Positions 52,397 through 62,149 of a DNA stretch of 64,000 nt are shown piece by piece. This DNA is from Actinacidiphila cocklensis (GTDB taxonomy: Bacteria; Actinomycetota; Actinomycetes; Streptomycetales; Streptomycetaceae): the NCBI RefSeq assembly GCF_907177275.1, contig NZ_CAJSLV010000050.1, positions 1 through 64,000 of the forward strand, read 5' to 3'. A program made the translations under genes and the position numbers. Position 1 is the stretch's first letter. Every line of letters begins with the position of its first letter. The notes beneath the pieces were generated by a model, which made no database searches, was not told the origin of the DNA, and saw only the letters and a program-made list of their open reading frames with translations.

Positions 52397-55300
52397 GTGG
52401 AGCTCCCGTTCACCCGAAGATCCGCTGTGTTGATCGGGGCTGTCTTCGTCGCCACGCTGATCACCCCTGTGCAGGCCCAGGGCGCCCCCCCGCCGATACC
52501 GCCGGCGGCGACGCCGACCGCAGCCGACGGCCCGCGCCGTGCGCCTGTCACCGTGACGCTGATCACCGGCGACAAAGTGACGGTGACTCCGGGATCAAGC
52601 GGATCAGCCCTCTCGGTGGATGCCGTCAAGCGCGGACCGGGCGCCACCGGTTCGGTACGCACCTCCATCGAGGACGGGGACACCTATGTGTACCCCGACC
52701 AGGCCATGCCCCTCATCGCGACCGGCCGCCTCGACAAGCAGCTCTTCGACGTCACCCAGCTGATGGCCCAGGGCTACGACGACGCGCACAGCAGCGAACT
52801 CCCCCTGATCGTCACGCACACGAAGGACTCGGCCACCGTCAGATCCGACGCCGCCAAGGGCCCGGTCGCCCAGCCGCCCAGCCGCGACCTGCCGGGAGCC
52901 GAGACCACGCTGAGCCTTCCGTCCGTCCACGGAGAGGCGGTTCGAGCCCACCGGTCGAAGGCCGCCGCCTTCTGGTCCGCCCTCACCGGCAACGAACGGC
53001 AGAAATCCAAGCCGTTGACGACGCGGACCGGTGAAGTCCCTGACGCCGCGACGTCCTTCGCGGACGGTGTCGACAAGGTGTGGCTCGACGGCAAGGCGCA
53101 GGCGACGCTCGCCGACAGCACCGCCCAGATCGGCGCTCCCGCGGCCTGGGCCGCGGGGGGTACGGGGGCCGGGGTCCGGGTCGCGGTACTGGACACCGGG
53201 GTGGACCCCACCCACCCGGACCTGGTGAACCGCGTCGTGGCGTCGAAGAACTTCGTCCCCGGTACGGACATCATCGACCGGGCCGGCCATGGAACCCACA
53301 CCGCCTCCACCGTCGCCGGTACCGGCGCCGCCTCCGACGGCAAGGAGCGGGGAGTGGCCCCCGACGCCGATCTGGTGGTGGGCAAGGTCCTCGGCGACGA
53401 CGGGTCGGGAGCGATGTCGGGGATCATCGAGGGCATGGAGTGGGCGGCGCGGACCGAGCACGCCAGGGTGATCAACATGAGCCTGGGCACTCCGGTCTGG
53501 CGCACCCAGGACGACCCGCTGAGCCAGGCGGTGAACCAGCTGAGCGCCGAGACGGGCGCGCTCTTCGTCATCGCCGCGGGCAACACGGGCAACAGCCCCT
53601 ACAGCGTGACCGCACCGGGAACCGCCGATGCCGCGCTCACCGTCGGCGCGGTGGACTCATCCGACCACCTCGCCGACTTCTCCGCCGCCGGGCCGCGCAT
53701 GGACGACGACGGCCTCAAGCCGGACCTGACCGCTCCCGGCGTGGACATCCTGGCGGCACGCTCGCAGTACATGAACGACGGAGGCGACGGCTACTACCGC
53801 TCGGACAGCGGCACTTCCATGGCGGCGCCCCACGTCGCCGGGGCAGCGGTCCTGCTGGCCCAGAAGCACCCCGACTGGACCGGGCAGCAGATCAAGGACG
53901 CGCTGATGAGCACCAGCGTGCCGACCCCCGGCTACAGCCCCTACCAGGCCGGCAGCGGCCGGCTGAACGTGGCCGCCGCCTACGACCTGGACCAGGTCTT
54001 CGCGACCGGATCGGTGGATGCGGGGCTCGTTCCCTGGTCGACCGACCCGCAGCGGAAGCAGATCACCCGGCAGATCACGTACACCAACACCTCGGACACG
54101 TCGATCACGCTGGATCTGTCGACCACCCACGAAGCCTCGCCCGCAGGGGTGTTCACGCCGGCCGCCGACAGCGCCACCGTACCGGCGCACGGATCCTCCA
54201 CGGTCGACATCGTGGTGGACCCGAACGGGCTGGCCCCTGGCCAGTACGCCGCCCAGGTCACCGCGCGCTCCGCCGCCGGTGAAGTGCACACAGCCGTGGG
54301 GGTCTCCGTCGAATCGGAGAAGTACGACCTCACCATCCACCTGAAGGACCAGGCCGGCCAGCCGTTGAGCGGTGACGTCGAGATCACGGGCGCCGACGGG
54401 AGGACCACCGACAAGTGGGTCCAGGACGGGACGCTCACCAGCCGATGGGCACCCGGCTCGTACACAGCGGTGGCCACGGTGGAGGTGCCGGGTCTGCACG
54501 GACCCCACTCCCTCGGATTCGCGCTGCTGACCGTTCCCGAATTCGACCTGACGGCCGACCGGGACATCGATCTCGACGCCTCGGGGGTACGCCAGGTGAA
54601 GGTGGCGACACCCAAGCCGACGAGCATCTCCACCACCAGGATCGACGTCTACCGCTCCTTCACCTCCACCACGCCCACACCCAGTGACCAGCAGGCCCTG
54701 CACGAGAACTTCTGGCCCTCGGCCGCCTACGACAGCCTGTGGGCCCTCCCCACCAGGGGCAAGGTGACCAAGGGCAGCTTCGTCTTCACCACGCGGATCC
54801 GTGCCGTGCAGACTCCGCTGAAGATCGCGTACGGCGGGCACAGCCTCGATGACGCCCTGGTGGTGCAGCCAGGTACCCCGCTGCTGCCGGACGGCACGAA
54901 ACGCCTGGACGCCGTCTTCGCGGGCAGTGGCTCGCCGGCCGACTACGCCGGCCTGTCCGCCGGCGGCAAGGCGGTGGTCGTACGGGCCGGCGACACCGTA
55001 TTCCCCACGGATCAGGCAGCCGCGGCGCACGCCGCCGGTGCGGCAATGCTCCTGGTGGTCAACGACGGCGACGGCCGGGGAGTCGACTGGTACGGCAACC
55101 CCGACGGCCAGACGACCGGGCAGATCCCGGTCGCCTCGGTCACCACGGACGAGGGAGAAGCACTGATCAAGACGATCACCGCCGCCGCAAGCGGCCGGGT
55201 AGCGCTGGCGGTCGAGGCCCATCCCGCACCGAAGTACCTGTACGACCTCGCCGACTACCACCAGGGAGGGGTGCCGAAGGACCCCTCGCCCGCAACGGAT

Positions 55301-56263
55301 CCCCACAGTCTCGCCCGGATTGATCTCGACTTCACCCCGCCCCACGGTGAGCAGATCCTCGAGAGCCGCGAGGACAGCCCGCCGTACGAATACGGGCCGG
55401 CCGCCAACCCGCACGCCGTGTACGGGATGGTGCGGGTCGCACGGTTCCCGCTGGAACCGGTCACCCCGGGCCGGCGGACCGACTGGGTCTCGGCCTCACC
55501 CGACGTCAAGTGGCAGCAGTACGCCGACATCGACGGCTGGAGGTCCAACACCGACGTGCAGACCTACCAGCGGGGCAGCGTGCAGAAGGACCGCTGGTTC
55601 GGCCCCATCACACGGCCGCGCCTGACCAGTGCCGAGATCCCGTTCCGCGGCGGGAGCGGCATGAGCCTGTTCACGACGGGAGCCGCCGGCGACGGAGGAT
55701 CCGCACACAACGGCTATGCCACCTTGATGCCGGGGACGTTCTCGCTCTACCAGGGCGGCAACCTGCTGGCGCAACGCAGAACCCAAGATGCGCCCACACT
55801 CGACGTCTGGGGCCTGGAACCGCAGAAACTCCCCTACCGACTCGTCGTCGATACCAGCGCCGACACCGGATTCGGCCCTTACTCCACCACCACCCACACC
55901 GAATGGACCTTCACCTCCGGCGCCCCCGAGGAGGCGGCCGAGGCCGTCCCACTGGTCCAGCTGGACTACGGAACCGACCTGGACCAAGCCGGGCGGGCGC
56001 GCCGGACCTCGGACTTCTCCATCACGCCCCAGGTTCTCGGCAGTGACTCGGCTCGGGACGCGGTCTCCTCGGTCAAACTCGAGGTCTCCTACGATGACGG
56101 GGTCTCCTGGCAGCGGCAGGACCTGAGGGAGAAGAAAGGCACCTGGAAGGCATCGCTGAACGCCCCGCGCTGGGCCGGCTACGTGTCCATCCGGGTCACC
56201 GCCAAGCAGCACAACGGCGGCGGCATCTCCCAGAGCATCATCCGGGCCTACGGCCTGCGATGA
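52397..56263 (+). CDS. Secreted S8 family serine peptidase (subtilase), 1288 residues
   Basis: GTG start, VELPFTRRSAVLIGAVFVATLITPVQAQG (signal peptide). Propeptide about 35-230 with the VTLITGDKVTVT motif seen in large Streptomyces subtilases. The peptidase domain has Asp266 (VAVLDTGVD), His298 (GHGTHTAS), the oxyanion Asn region (IAAGNTGNSP) and Ser474 (SGTSMAAPHVAG). Beta-sandwich domains follow, then a PA-type region at about 840-950 (GKAVVVRAGDTVFPTD, AAMLLVVNDGDGRGVDWYG) and a C-terminal region ending VRVTAKQHNGGGISQSIIRAYGLR-like. It degrades proteins outside the cell. It is a single gene with its own terminator. No frameshift was seen. Confidence 0.93.
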   Translation: MELPFTRRSAVLIGAVFVATLITPVQAQGAPPPIPPAATPTAADGPRRAPVTVTLITGDKVTVTPGSSGSALSVDAVKRGPGATGSVRTSIEDGDTYVYPDQAMPLIATGRLDKQLFDVTQLMAQGYDDAHSSELPLIVTHTKDSATVRSDAAKGPVAQPPSRDLPGAETTLSLPSVHGEAVRAHRSKAAAFWSALTGNERQKSKPLTTRTGEVPDAATSFADGVDKVWLDGKAQATLADSTAQIGAPAAWAAGGTGAGVRVAVLDTGVDPTHPDLVNRVVASKNFVPGTDIIDRAGHGTHTASTVAGTGAASDGKERGVAPDADLVVGKVLGDDGSGAMSGIIEGMEWAARTEHARVINMSLGTPVWRTQDDPLSQAVNQLSAETGALFVIAAGNTGNSPYSVTAPGTADAALTVGAVDSSDHLADFSAAGPRMDDDGLKPDLTAPGVDILAARSQYMNDGGDGYYRSDSGTSMAAPHVAGAAVLLAQKHPDWTGQQIKDALMSTSVPTPGYSPYQAGSGRLNVAAAYDLDQVFATGSVDAGLVPWSTDPQRKQITRQITYTNTSDTSITLDLSTTHEASPAGVFTPAADSATVPAHGSSTVDIVVDPNGLAPGQYAAQVTARSAAGEVHTAVGVSVESEKYDLTIHLKDQAGQPLSGDVEITGADGRTTDKWVQDGTLTSRWAPGSYTAVATVEVPGLHGPHSLGFALLTVPEFDLTADRDIDLDASGVRQVKVATPKPTSISTTRIDVYRSFTSTTPTPSDQQALHENFWPSAAYDSLWALPTRGKVTKGSFVFTTRIRAVQTPLKIAYGGHSLDDALVVQPGTPLLPDGTKRLDAVFAGSGSPADYAGLSAGGKAVVVRAGDTVFPTDQAAAAHAAGAAMLLVVNDGDGRGVDWYGNPDGQTTGQIPVASVTTDEGEALIKTITAAASGRVALAVEAHPAPKYLYDLADYHQGGVPKDPSPATDPHSLARIDLDFTPPHGEQILESREDSPPYEYGPAANPHAVYGMVRVARFPLEPVTPGRRTDWVSASPDVKWQQYADIDGWRSNTDVQTYQRGSVQKDRWFGPITRPRLTSAEIPFRGGSGMSLFTTGAAGDGGSAHNGYATLMPGTFSLYQGGNLLAQRRTQDAPTLDVWGLEPQKLPYRLVVDTSADTGFGPYSTTTHTEWTFTSGAPEEAAEAVPLVQLDYGTDLDQAGRARRTSDFSITPQVLGSDSARDAVSSVKLEVSYDDGVSWQRQDLREKKGTWKASLNAPRWAGYVSIRVTAKQHNGGGISQSIIRAYGLR

Positions 56264-56269
56264 CACCGC

Positions 56270-56303
56270 GAGGGGCCGGTGCACACACGAGCACCGGCCC
56301 CTC
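56270..56303 (+). terminator. Terminator of the subtilase gene
   Basis: GAGGGGCCGGTGC, an eight-base loop and GCACCGGCCCCTC form a perfect 13-bp stem seven bases after the protease stop codon. Confidence 0.85.
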
Positions 56304-56466
56304 CGCGCGGTCCCACGAAGGGACCGTCCTGAACGTTGCGTACGCAGCGCCGCCGGGGGTGAACGTGCGGCGGCGGACGACGAGGCCGGGGCCGGCACAC
56401 CTGCCCAGTCGCGTGCGGGGGAGGCGATCGCGGCGCCCGGCACCAGCCAGCCCCAGTCCGGGGCGG

Positions 56467-56730
56467 TCACGACGGTGGCATGCCCGGCCGGTCGAGCAGC
56501 AGCCGCGCCGTCAGCGCCCGCCCGCCCCCGCAAGCGGCAAGCGCTCCCGCGACCGTCGCGACCGCGTACAGCAGACCGGTGGTGACGTGCCCGTGGCCGA
56601 TCAGGCGCTGGGTGCCGGTGGCGAAGGTGGAGAATGTGGTGAAGCCGCCGAGGCCGCCGCTTCCCAGCACTGGGCCGCCCCACACCGGCGCCCGGGGCAG
56701 CCCGTGCAGCGCGGCCATGAGCATGCCCAC
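56467..56730 (-). pseudogene. CrcB/Fluc fluoride channel, C-terminal part only
   Basis: The frame LHGLPRAPVWGGPVLGSGGLGGFTTFSTFATGTQRLIGHGHVTTGLLYAVATVAGALAACGGGRAL contains the Fluc signature GGFTTFSTF and the last two helices. Complete Fluc subunits have four helices and about 115-130 residues; the first two helices with the GxxxRY motif are missing. The upstream DNA does not supply them. Probably a truncated, non-functional copy. Confidence 0.7.
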
Positions 56731-57013
56731 AGCAGCACAACCTGCAAACTGGGGGTGCGCGAAAAGCCGCGGAACAGCGCTCTGCGAGCCGGCGCGGGAA
56801 CCGCTACCCCCGCTACAGCGGCTGCCTCGGCCGTCGACGAGCTGCCTTCCTTGGCGGGGATGGTCCGGATGTCGCAGCTCCCGGGCCGGCGGTACGGCCA
56901 GAACGGTGGCAGCCGGGCTCGTCAGCGGGCCGGGCAGCCGACGAGCCCGGCTGCCCGGAAGAGGGGCTGCGTCGGGCCCAGCGCAGTGACGGTGTCAGGC
57001 CCGGTTATGAAGG

Positions 57014-57841
57014 TCAGCTCGCGAGGAATTCCAGGAGGTCCTTGTGGAACATCTCCTTGAACGGCGCGACCGCCATCAGGCCGTGCGGCGCGCCCGGGTA
57101 CACCTTCAGCACGGAGTCCTTGACGAGGTTCACAGACTTCTCGCCGGCCGCGACGATGGGCACGATCTGGTCGTCGTCGCCGTGGATGATCAGCGTGGGG
57201 ACGGAGACGCGCTTGAGGTCCTCGGTCAGGTCGGTCTCCGAGAACGCCTTCACGCAGTCGTACGCCCCCTTGATGCCGACCGTCATGCTCCACAGCCAGA
57301 ACATGTCCCGAACGCCCTCGGACACCTTGTTGCCGTCGCGGTTGGCCCCGTAGAAGGACTCACTGAGGTCCTGGTAGAACTGCGACCGGTCGGTGAGGAC
57401 GCCCTTGCGGATCCCGTCGAACACCTCCAGGGGCAGGCCCTCGGGGTTGCTCTCGGTCTTCAGCATCAACGGCGGGATCGCGCTGAGCATCAGCAGCTTG
57501 GACACCCGCGGTGCCCCGCGCCCCGCGGCGCACCGCGCCACCTCGCCGCCACCGGTGGAGTGGCCGACGAGCACCACGTCGTTGAGGTCCAGGTGCTCCA
57601 GCAGCTGCGCCAGGTCGTCGGCGTAGGTGTCGAGGTCGTTGCCGTCCCACGTCTGGTCCGAGCGACCGCCGCCCCTGCGATCGTGCGCGATGGCACGGTA
57701 GCCGTGGTCGGCCACGAGTTTCAGCTGGTCGTCCCAGGCGTCGGCGTTCAGCGGCCAGCCGTGGCTGAAGACGACTGGACGGCCGCTCCCCCAGTCCTTG
57801 TAGAAGATCTCCGTGCCGTCAGAGGTGGTGAAGGTTGCCAT
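57014..57841 (-). CDS. Alpha/beta hydrolase (non-heme haloperoxidase/esterase type)
   Basis: A 275-residue protein, [63 protein letters not shown]. The nucleophile Ser is in GHSTGGGE, the Asp in HGDDDQIVP and the His in GAPHGLMAV. This is the bacterial cofactor-free perhydrolase/'chloroperoxidase' group, which also acts as an esterase. The ATG at 57841 is the family start. It is a monocistronic gene in a region without obvious partners. Physiological substrate unknown. Confidence 0.9.
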   Translation of the reverse strand: MATFTTSDGTEIFYKDWGSGRPVVFSHGWPLNADAWDDQLKLVADHGYRAIAHDRRGGGRSDQTWDGNDLDTYADDLAQLLEHLDLNDVVLVGHSTGGGEVARCAAGRGAPRVSKLLMLSAIPPLMLKTESNPEGLPLEVFDGIRKGVLTDRSQFYQDLSESFYGANRDGNKVSEGVRDMFWLWSMTVGIKGAYDCVKAFSETDLTEDLKRVSVPTLIIHGDDDQIVPIVAAGEKSVNLVKDSVLKVYPGAPHGLMAVAPFKEMFHKDLLEFLAS

Positions 57842-58322
57842 GAGTGAATCCGTCCTCTGGTGCGCGTGGTGGGAAAGAGGGTCCGGGCTCCCGACGACGG
57901 TGCTCGCTTGCCGCGGCCGCCGGGTTCTATCGCGCCGCAATGCCCGTGCCGGGCATGCCTCCATACCGAGACGGCGCTGGGACCTCACATACAGACCCTG
58001 CCCTGCCAGCCTGCACGGTGGTCGGGAATTCCGCATCCGTAGGGCAGGGCACCACGCCCGCAGTCATCCGCTGGGCTGGAGGTATGACCAATCCGGATCG
58101 AAGCTGCCGCCAGTCTCCTGCAGCGTCTTTCACTCCGCTCCGGACTGTGCCCCGGACTCCGCACGGCAAAGGGGAAAGTCCATGCCCGACCAGCCAGGCG
58201 AGTGGACGCAGGCGACCACCACGAGGCGATTGAGCGGTCCTGTGACACGAACTGCTGCCGGGTGTCGAGTAGCGGGCGTGTCGTGAGAGGTCGCGCGCGG
58301 ACCGACACCCCGGCAGTCGGTG
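57842..58322. other. Gene-free region upstream of the hydrolase
   Basis: About 480 bp with no frame resembling a known protein on either strand and no strong repeat or hairpin. It should contain the hydrolase promoter. Confidence 0.4.
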
Positions 58323-58757
58323 TCAGCGAAACCGACCTGCCCTGAGCCAACCAGCGACGACAGCGACCGTGGTGCGGGCGCCATCGACGTCGAGCACGAT
58401 GCCGTGCACGAACGAGGACTCATCACTCGCCAGACACGCAGCAGCGCTCGCGATCTCGTCAGGGGTACCCATCCTGCCAGCAGGTGTGCCCTTCATCATG
58501 ATCTCGGCCGGGTGGGCCTCTCCCGGAACTGGCGTGAACACCACTCCCGGGGAGATCGCGTTCACCCGCACGCCCCGCGGTCCGAACTCCGCCGCCCAAG
58601 CCCGGGTCAGCGTCTCCACTGCGCCCTTGGCCGAACTGCAGAGCGCACCAACCGGAAGGCCCAGGTCCGCGGCTCAGGAGCCCCGGTTGATGATCGCCCC
58701 GCCGCCGGCCTCCACCACGGCGGGCGCGATCACCGCTTCCGCCTTGACATCGAAGTG
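58323..58757 (-). pseudogene. Short-chain dehydrogenase/reductase, dead C-terminal half
   Basis: The frame reads APAVVEAGGGAIINRGS, a TGA stop near 58675, then AADLGLPVGALCSSAKGAVETLTRAWAAEFGPRGVRVNAISPGVVFTP, GRMGTPDEIASAAACLASDESSFVHGIVLDVDGA. The catalytic YxxxK is CSSAK, so the Tyr is replaced by Cys in addition to the internal stop. The Rossmann N-terminus with the cofactor motif is absent. Doubly inactivated. Confidence 0.8.
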
Positions 58758-59072
58758 AGACTCAGCAGCTGGGACCAACTGCAGCCCGCACAGCAGTGGA
58801 TGCTCGAGCGCATGCTCCACCTCACCCCGATGGAGCCCGGCGAGGACCCGCCAGCACCCCGCACACAAGCCGACGAATGGGCAGCCAACCTGCGGGCCGC
58901 CAGGGAATACCACAACCGTCACGGGCACCTCCAGGTCCCGCGCAAGCACACCGAGACCGTCGGCGGCATCGACCACAAGCTCGGCATGTTCCTCGACAAC
59001 GCCCGCAGACGCGCCACCAAACTCACCCCCGAGCGGCGCGCGGAACTCGACGCCCTCGGCATCCGCTGGTAG
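58746..59072 (+). pseudogene. Helicase-associated domain, C-terminal remnant
   Basis: SSWDQLQPAQQWMLERMLHLTPMEPGED, then ANLRAAREYHNRHGHLQVPRKHTETVGGIDHKLGMFLDNARRRATKLTPERRAELDALGIRW and stop at 59072. The 'L..AR.Y....GHL.VP....' pattern is the HA repeat of Streptomyces helicases. The helicase core is lacking. It is a second, different HA remnant besides 48346-48792. Confidence 0.7.
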
Positions 59073-59375
59073 CGGCACGCCGAATGGCCGGGCACGGACC
59101 TCCCCGACGGTGGTCCGCGCCCGGCCGGCTTTGGACGTGAGTTGGGGAGCGTTTACGAGGGAGCGGAGCCCTCGCTGCCGGGTTCGCCGCCGACGTCAGC
59201 CGCCGCTGAGCCCCCCGTAGGACCGGCGGCACGCGCTGCGAGGACGAACGTCCCCGGCGACTCGGACACCGAGATCAACCTGATCACTTCTAGTTACTGA
59301 TTGAATACACATTGTAGCCAGTCGTGATGAGCACGACACCCAGGAACGAGTAGAGGACCCTCATGCGACATGTGT
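59073..59375. other. Intergenic stretch without recognised content
   Basis: About 300 bp between the helicase-associated remnant and the IS5 scrap. No gene or structured element was recognised. Confidence 0.35.
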
Positions 59376-59558
59376 TCACCAAGGCAGTCCGTACTCGACG
59401 CGGATGTCCCGCCACGGAACTCCGGTCCGGACACGGAATCGTAAGCCCTCGATCAGCTGCCGCCGTGGCCAGACGGGTGGCCGCCCCGCCCTGGCACCCT
59501 TCGGCAACAGCGGTTCCAGCACCGCCCATTGCTCGTCCGTGAGATCTCCCCAACCCAT
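59376..59558 (-). pseudogene. IS5-family transposase, N-terminal fragment
   Basis: MGWGDLTDEQWAVLEPLLPKGARAGRPPVWPRRQLIEGLRFRVRTGVPWRDIRVEYG is the DUF4096 N-terminal domain of IS5-type transposases. A stop follows 'GLPW', and the catalytic DDE part is missing. Confidence 0.78.
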
Positions 59559-59609
59559 GAACCGTGATCATTCACGGCCCCAAGATCCACTTTCGACACA
59601 CGGCCTAGA

Positions 59610-60056
59610 GTGGACAAGACCCGCGCCACCGCGCACGGCCGCGACGAGATCCGCCGGGTCAAGACCGCCACTGCCACCCGCGGCCTGGACTTCCCCCACG
59701 CTGCTCAGGCCGTGCAGCTCGTGCGCCGCCGCCGGACCGTCAACACCGACAAGGTCACCCTGGAACGCGTCTACGCGGTCACCGACCTTGCCGCCCACCA
59801 GGCCGACGCTCCCGAGATCGCCCACCACGTGCGCGAACACCGGGGCATCGAGAACAAGATCCGCCACGTGCGCCACACCACCTTCACCGAGGACGCCTCG
59901 CGTGTGCGCACCGGGACCGCACCCCGGGCCATGGCCACGCTGCGCAACCTGGCCATCGACGCCCTCCGCCTCACAGGCTACGACAACATCGCCGCCCGCC
60001 TGCGTAAACACAGCCGAGCTGCCACCCGACCCCTGACGACCCTCGACATCACCTGA
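59610..60056 (+). pseudogene. ISAs1-family transposase, C-terminal fragment
   Basis: [111 protein letters not shown]. This is the last third of an ISAs1 transposase, related to but distinct from the intact one at 4129. It directly follows the IS5 scrap. Confidence 0.78.
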
Positions 60057-60110
60057 TCCGACCCGACAGATCCCCTGAACGACGCCGCCCCGGGCTGACA
60101 CGATCCAGAC

Positions 60111-60545
60111 ATGGGAAACATCTACGACTACTACGCGGCCATCGACGACACGCAAGCCCTTGCGCTGTTCGAAGACGACTGCATGGGCGACCCATTCGGC
60201 ACAACCGGCCTCAAAGGGGCAGACCCCTATCTGCTCCTCCTCACCGTCGAAGCCCACCTGACAGGAGTCTCCAAGGAGCAAGTGGAAGCTGACCCCCGCT
60301 TCTGCGAACTGCTCAACGACCCCGAACACGACGGGCCCTGGCTCGTCTCGCTTACGGACACCCTCCGTGACGCTCTCGCAGCGGCTACCCCGGAGCGCCT
60401 GCTGGAAACCGCCACCGCATGGACCCATACGGAAGACGGTGGCGGGCAGGACCCAGGGCTCCCGGCCGACTTCCTCGGACGCCTCGCCGAACTCGCCCGC
60501 GACGCCGGGCCACGACGACGCCTGTATTGCGGCATGCACCTGTAG
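60111..60545 (+). CDS. Conserved uncharacterised Streptomyces protein
   Basis: A 144-residue acidic protein: MGNIYDYYAAIDDTQALALFED, KGADPYLLLLTVEAHLTGVS, WLVSLTDTLRDALAAATPERLLETATAWTHTEDGGG, LARDAGPRRRLYCGMHL. The 'MGNIYDYY' start, 'KGxDP' and 'LYCxM.L' end recur in a Streptomyces family of unknown function, and the fold looks all-alpha. No signal peptide or membrane segment. Codon usage is normal, so it is likely a real gene although the ribosome site is weak. Confidence 0.68.
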   Translation: MGNIYDYYAAIDDTQALALFEDDCMGDPFGTTGLKGADPYLLLLTVEAHLTGVSKEQVEADPRFCELLNDPEHDGPWLVSLTDTLRDALAAATPERLLETATAWTHTEDGGGQDPGLPADFLGRLAELARDAGPRRRLYCGMHL

Positions 60546-60649
60546 GGAACTTTGACCACGACGCGGGCGCGCTCTGGCGCCGAGTCCTTCGAGGCTCTTG
60601 GGACTGGCCTGGCGGTCGAGGGCAAGGGGGTTAATGCGATCATCCTGGG

Positions 60650-61375
60650 ATGCGAGAGATCGACGAACTGACCGAGGTGGACGATCCGGCGTGGCCCCAG
60701 CTTCAGGGTGAGCTCACTGCGAGTTCCGTGCCTGCGCAGGTGCTTCGCACCGACGGCGACGAGGGGCGTCGATGCCTCTTGCAGATGCAGGTCACCGCGC
60801 GGTCGACGCTTGGTGCTCTCGTGCTGAACACTGGCGGATTGCTCGTGGACGACGGGTGGGTGCGCGTGTTCGGCGGAGGCTCAGCAGTTGGCGGAAGTCT
60901 CCCGAGCATGGGGCAGGTCAACGGATTTCCCGCGGCCTTCGATCCCGCTTGGCATCCAGCGGCTGGTCTCGTCGTCGGCCACGACGTCGTGGGTGGGGTC
61001 TTCACGCTGAACGGTCATGATCCTGCGGCGGTGGGCCGCCCAGGGGCACCCGGGCAGATGACCTACTTCGCTCCGGACACGCTCGCGTGGGAAGCGTTGG
61101 AGATGGGGCACTCCGCATGGGTTTCCTGGCTGCTCTCGGGCCGCCTGGAGACGTTCTATGACGGGCTGCGATGGCCCGGTTGGCGCGAGGAAGCCGCGGC
61201 CCTGGTTCCCTCGCAGGGGATCACGGTCTATCCGTTCCTGTGGTCCAAGGAGGCCCATGCAGATCTCGCTGCCACCAGTCGACGGGCGGTGCCAATGCGC
61301 GAGGTCCTCGGGGTGGCAGTTGATTTTGCCAAGCGGATGGGCCCGGACGATCCCGGATTCATCGGCGAGGTGTGA
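60650..61375 (+). CDS. DUF2625-family protein
   Basis: A 241-residue cytoplasmic protein: MREIDELTEVDDPAWPQLQGEL, LLQMQVTARSTLGALVLNTGGLLVDDGWVRVFGGGS, DVVGGVFTLNGHDP, MTYFAPDTLAWEALEMGHSAWVSWLLSGRLETFYDGLRWPGWREE, YPFLWSKEAHADLAATSRRAVPM. These are the conserved blocks of DUF2625. Members are scattered, often near immunity-like proteins; no biochemical role is known. The gene appears intact. Confidence 0.85.
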   Translation: MREIDELTEVDDPAWPQLQGELTASSVPAQVLRTDGDEGRRCLLQMQVTARSTLGALVLNTGGLLVDDGWVRVFGGGSAVGGSLPSMGQVNGFPAAFDPAWHPAAGLVVGHDVVGGVFTLNGHDPAAVGRPGAPGQMTYFAPDTLAWEALEMGHSAWVSWLLSGRLETFYDGLRWPGWREEAAALVPSQGITVYPFLWSKEAHADLAATSRRAVPMREVLGVAVDFAKRMGPDDPGFIGEV

Positions 61376-61409
61376 GCTGCCTCGGTCATACCGCCGAGGT
61401 TCTGCCAGA

Positions 61410-61477
61410 TCCTGGCCAGCGCGATCAGCATTCGATGACACCAACTCGTGTCCCCCAAGGTTCAATGACGCACAGTC
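61410..61477 (+). repeat. Copy A of a two-box direct repeat (TTCGATGACAC type)
   Basis: GATCAGCATTCGATGACACC, then AACTCGTGT, then CAAGGTTCAATGACGCAC. The whole about 70-bp unit aligns without large gaps to 63389-63462 at roughly three-quarters identity. Each unit holds two related boxes (TTCGATGACAC / TTCAATGAC). Such spaced boxes are typical of the multiple terminal repeats at ends of IS21-like elements. Confidence 0.6.
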
Positions 61478-61571
61478 AGATCGCGGCGACTCCGGGCAAG
61501 GGTAACTGCGGCCGTCCGGTGCCAGTGATTCCTCAGGTGGTTGTCAAGCCGTTCGGTCAGACGCAAGGGGT

Positions 61572-62003
61572 TCAGCCAGCCCGCGTTTCACGCGTCTCGA
61601 TCGTCGTAGCGACTGATCGGCCTTGCAGTCCGGCGGCGAGGAACTCCATCTCGACCAGGGTGCCGACCATGCCCGTCTCTTTGAGTGTGGCGGCCGCTGC
61701 GCGTGCCTGATGCAGGGACAGGTGGAGGACCTCGCGCAGGACTCGCAGGACCGGGACGAGATTCGGTTCGTTGTCTGCAAGTCGAAGCCGAGCGGGGCCA
61801 TGCTCCGCGAGCAGGGCGTTCCGGATCCCCTCGGGAGTTGCTCCGCCTGTGTCCTGCTCACACCACCCGATCGGGCAGGTCCCACATGCTGCTTCGGTGC
61901 CCCACCACAACTTCCCGTGATCGATGTACTGGCCTACGTCGCGTATGAGCACGCCGCCGCAACCTTCGCATCGTGCCGCGACCTTCACTCCTTGAGTGAT
62001 CAC
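61572..62003 (-). CDS. Uncharacterised protein with N-terminal Cys motif
   Basis: A 143-residue protein starting MITQGVKVAARCEGCGGVLIRDVGQYIDHGKLWWGTEAACGTCPIGWCEQD. CxxC, CxxC and a further Cys suggest a zinc ribbon. The second half (LLAEHGPARLRLADNEPNLVPVLRVLREVLHLSLHQARAAAATLKETGMVGTLVEMEFLAAGLQ) is helical and resembles a ribosomal L7/L12 C-terminal-like hairpin. Homologues exist in Streptomyces, but no function is known to me. Confidence 0.68.
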   Translation of the reverse strand: MITQGVKVAARCEGCGGVLIRDVGQYIDHGKLWWGTEAACGTCPIGWCEQDTGGATPEGIRNALLAEHGPARLRLADNEPNLVPVLRVLREVLHLSLHQARAAAATLKETGMVGTLVEMEFLAAGLQGRSVATTIETRETRAG

Positions 62004-62149
62004 TGGGCTCCTCGCTATGGACGCCGATCAGGGGATCCTTCCGTAATCGTGGCACGCAGTCGACCGTGTTCTCGCTGGACTGGGAGACCGGCAGCAGGTC
62101 AGATCCGTCACGCTGCAGGTGGCTCCGGCGGTATGAGCTCGTAGCAGCG

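Noticed and set aside
53657-55414. A 585-codon minus-strand frame within the subtilase gene
   Set aside because: Antisense shadow; the sense frame has signal peptide, catalytic triad and terminator.
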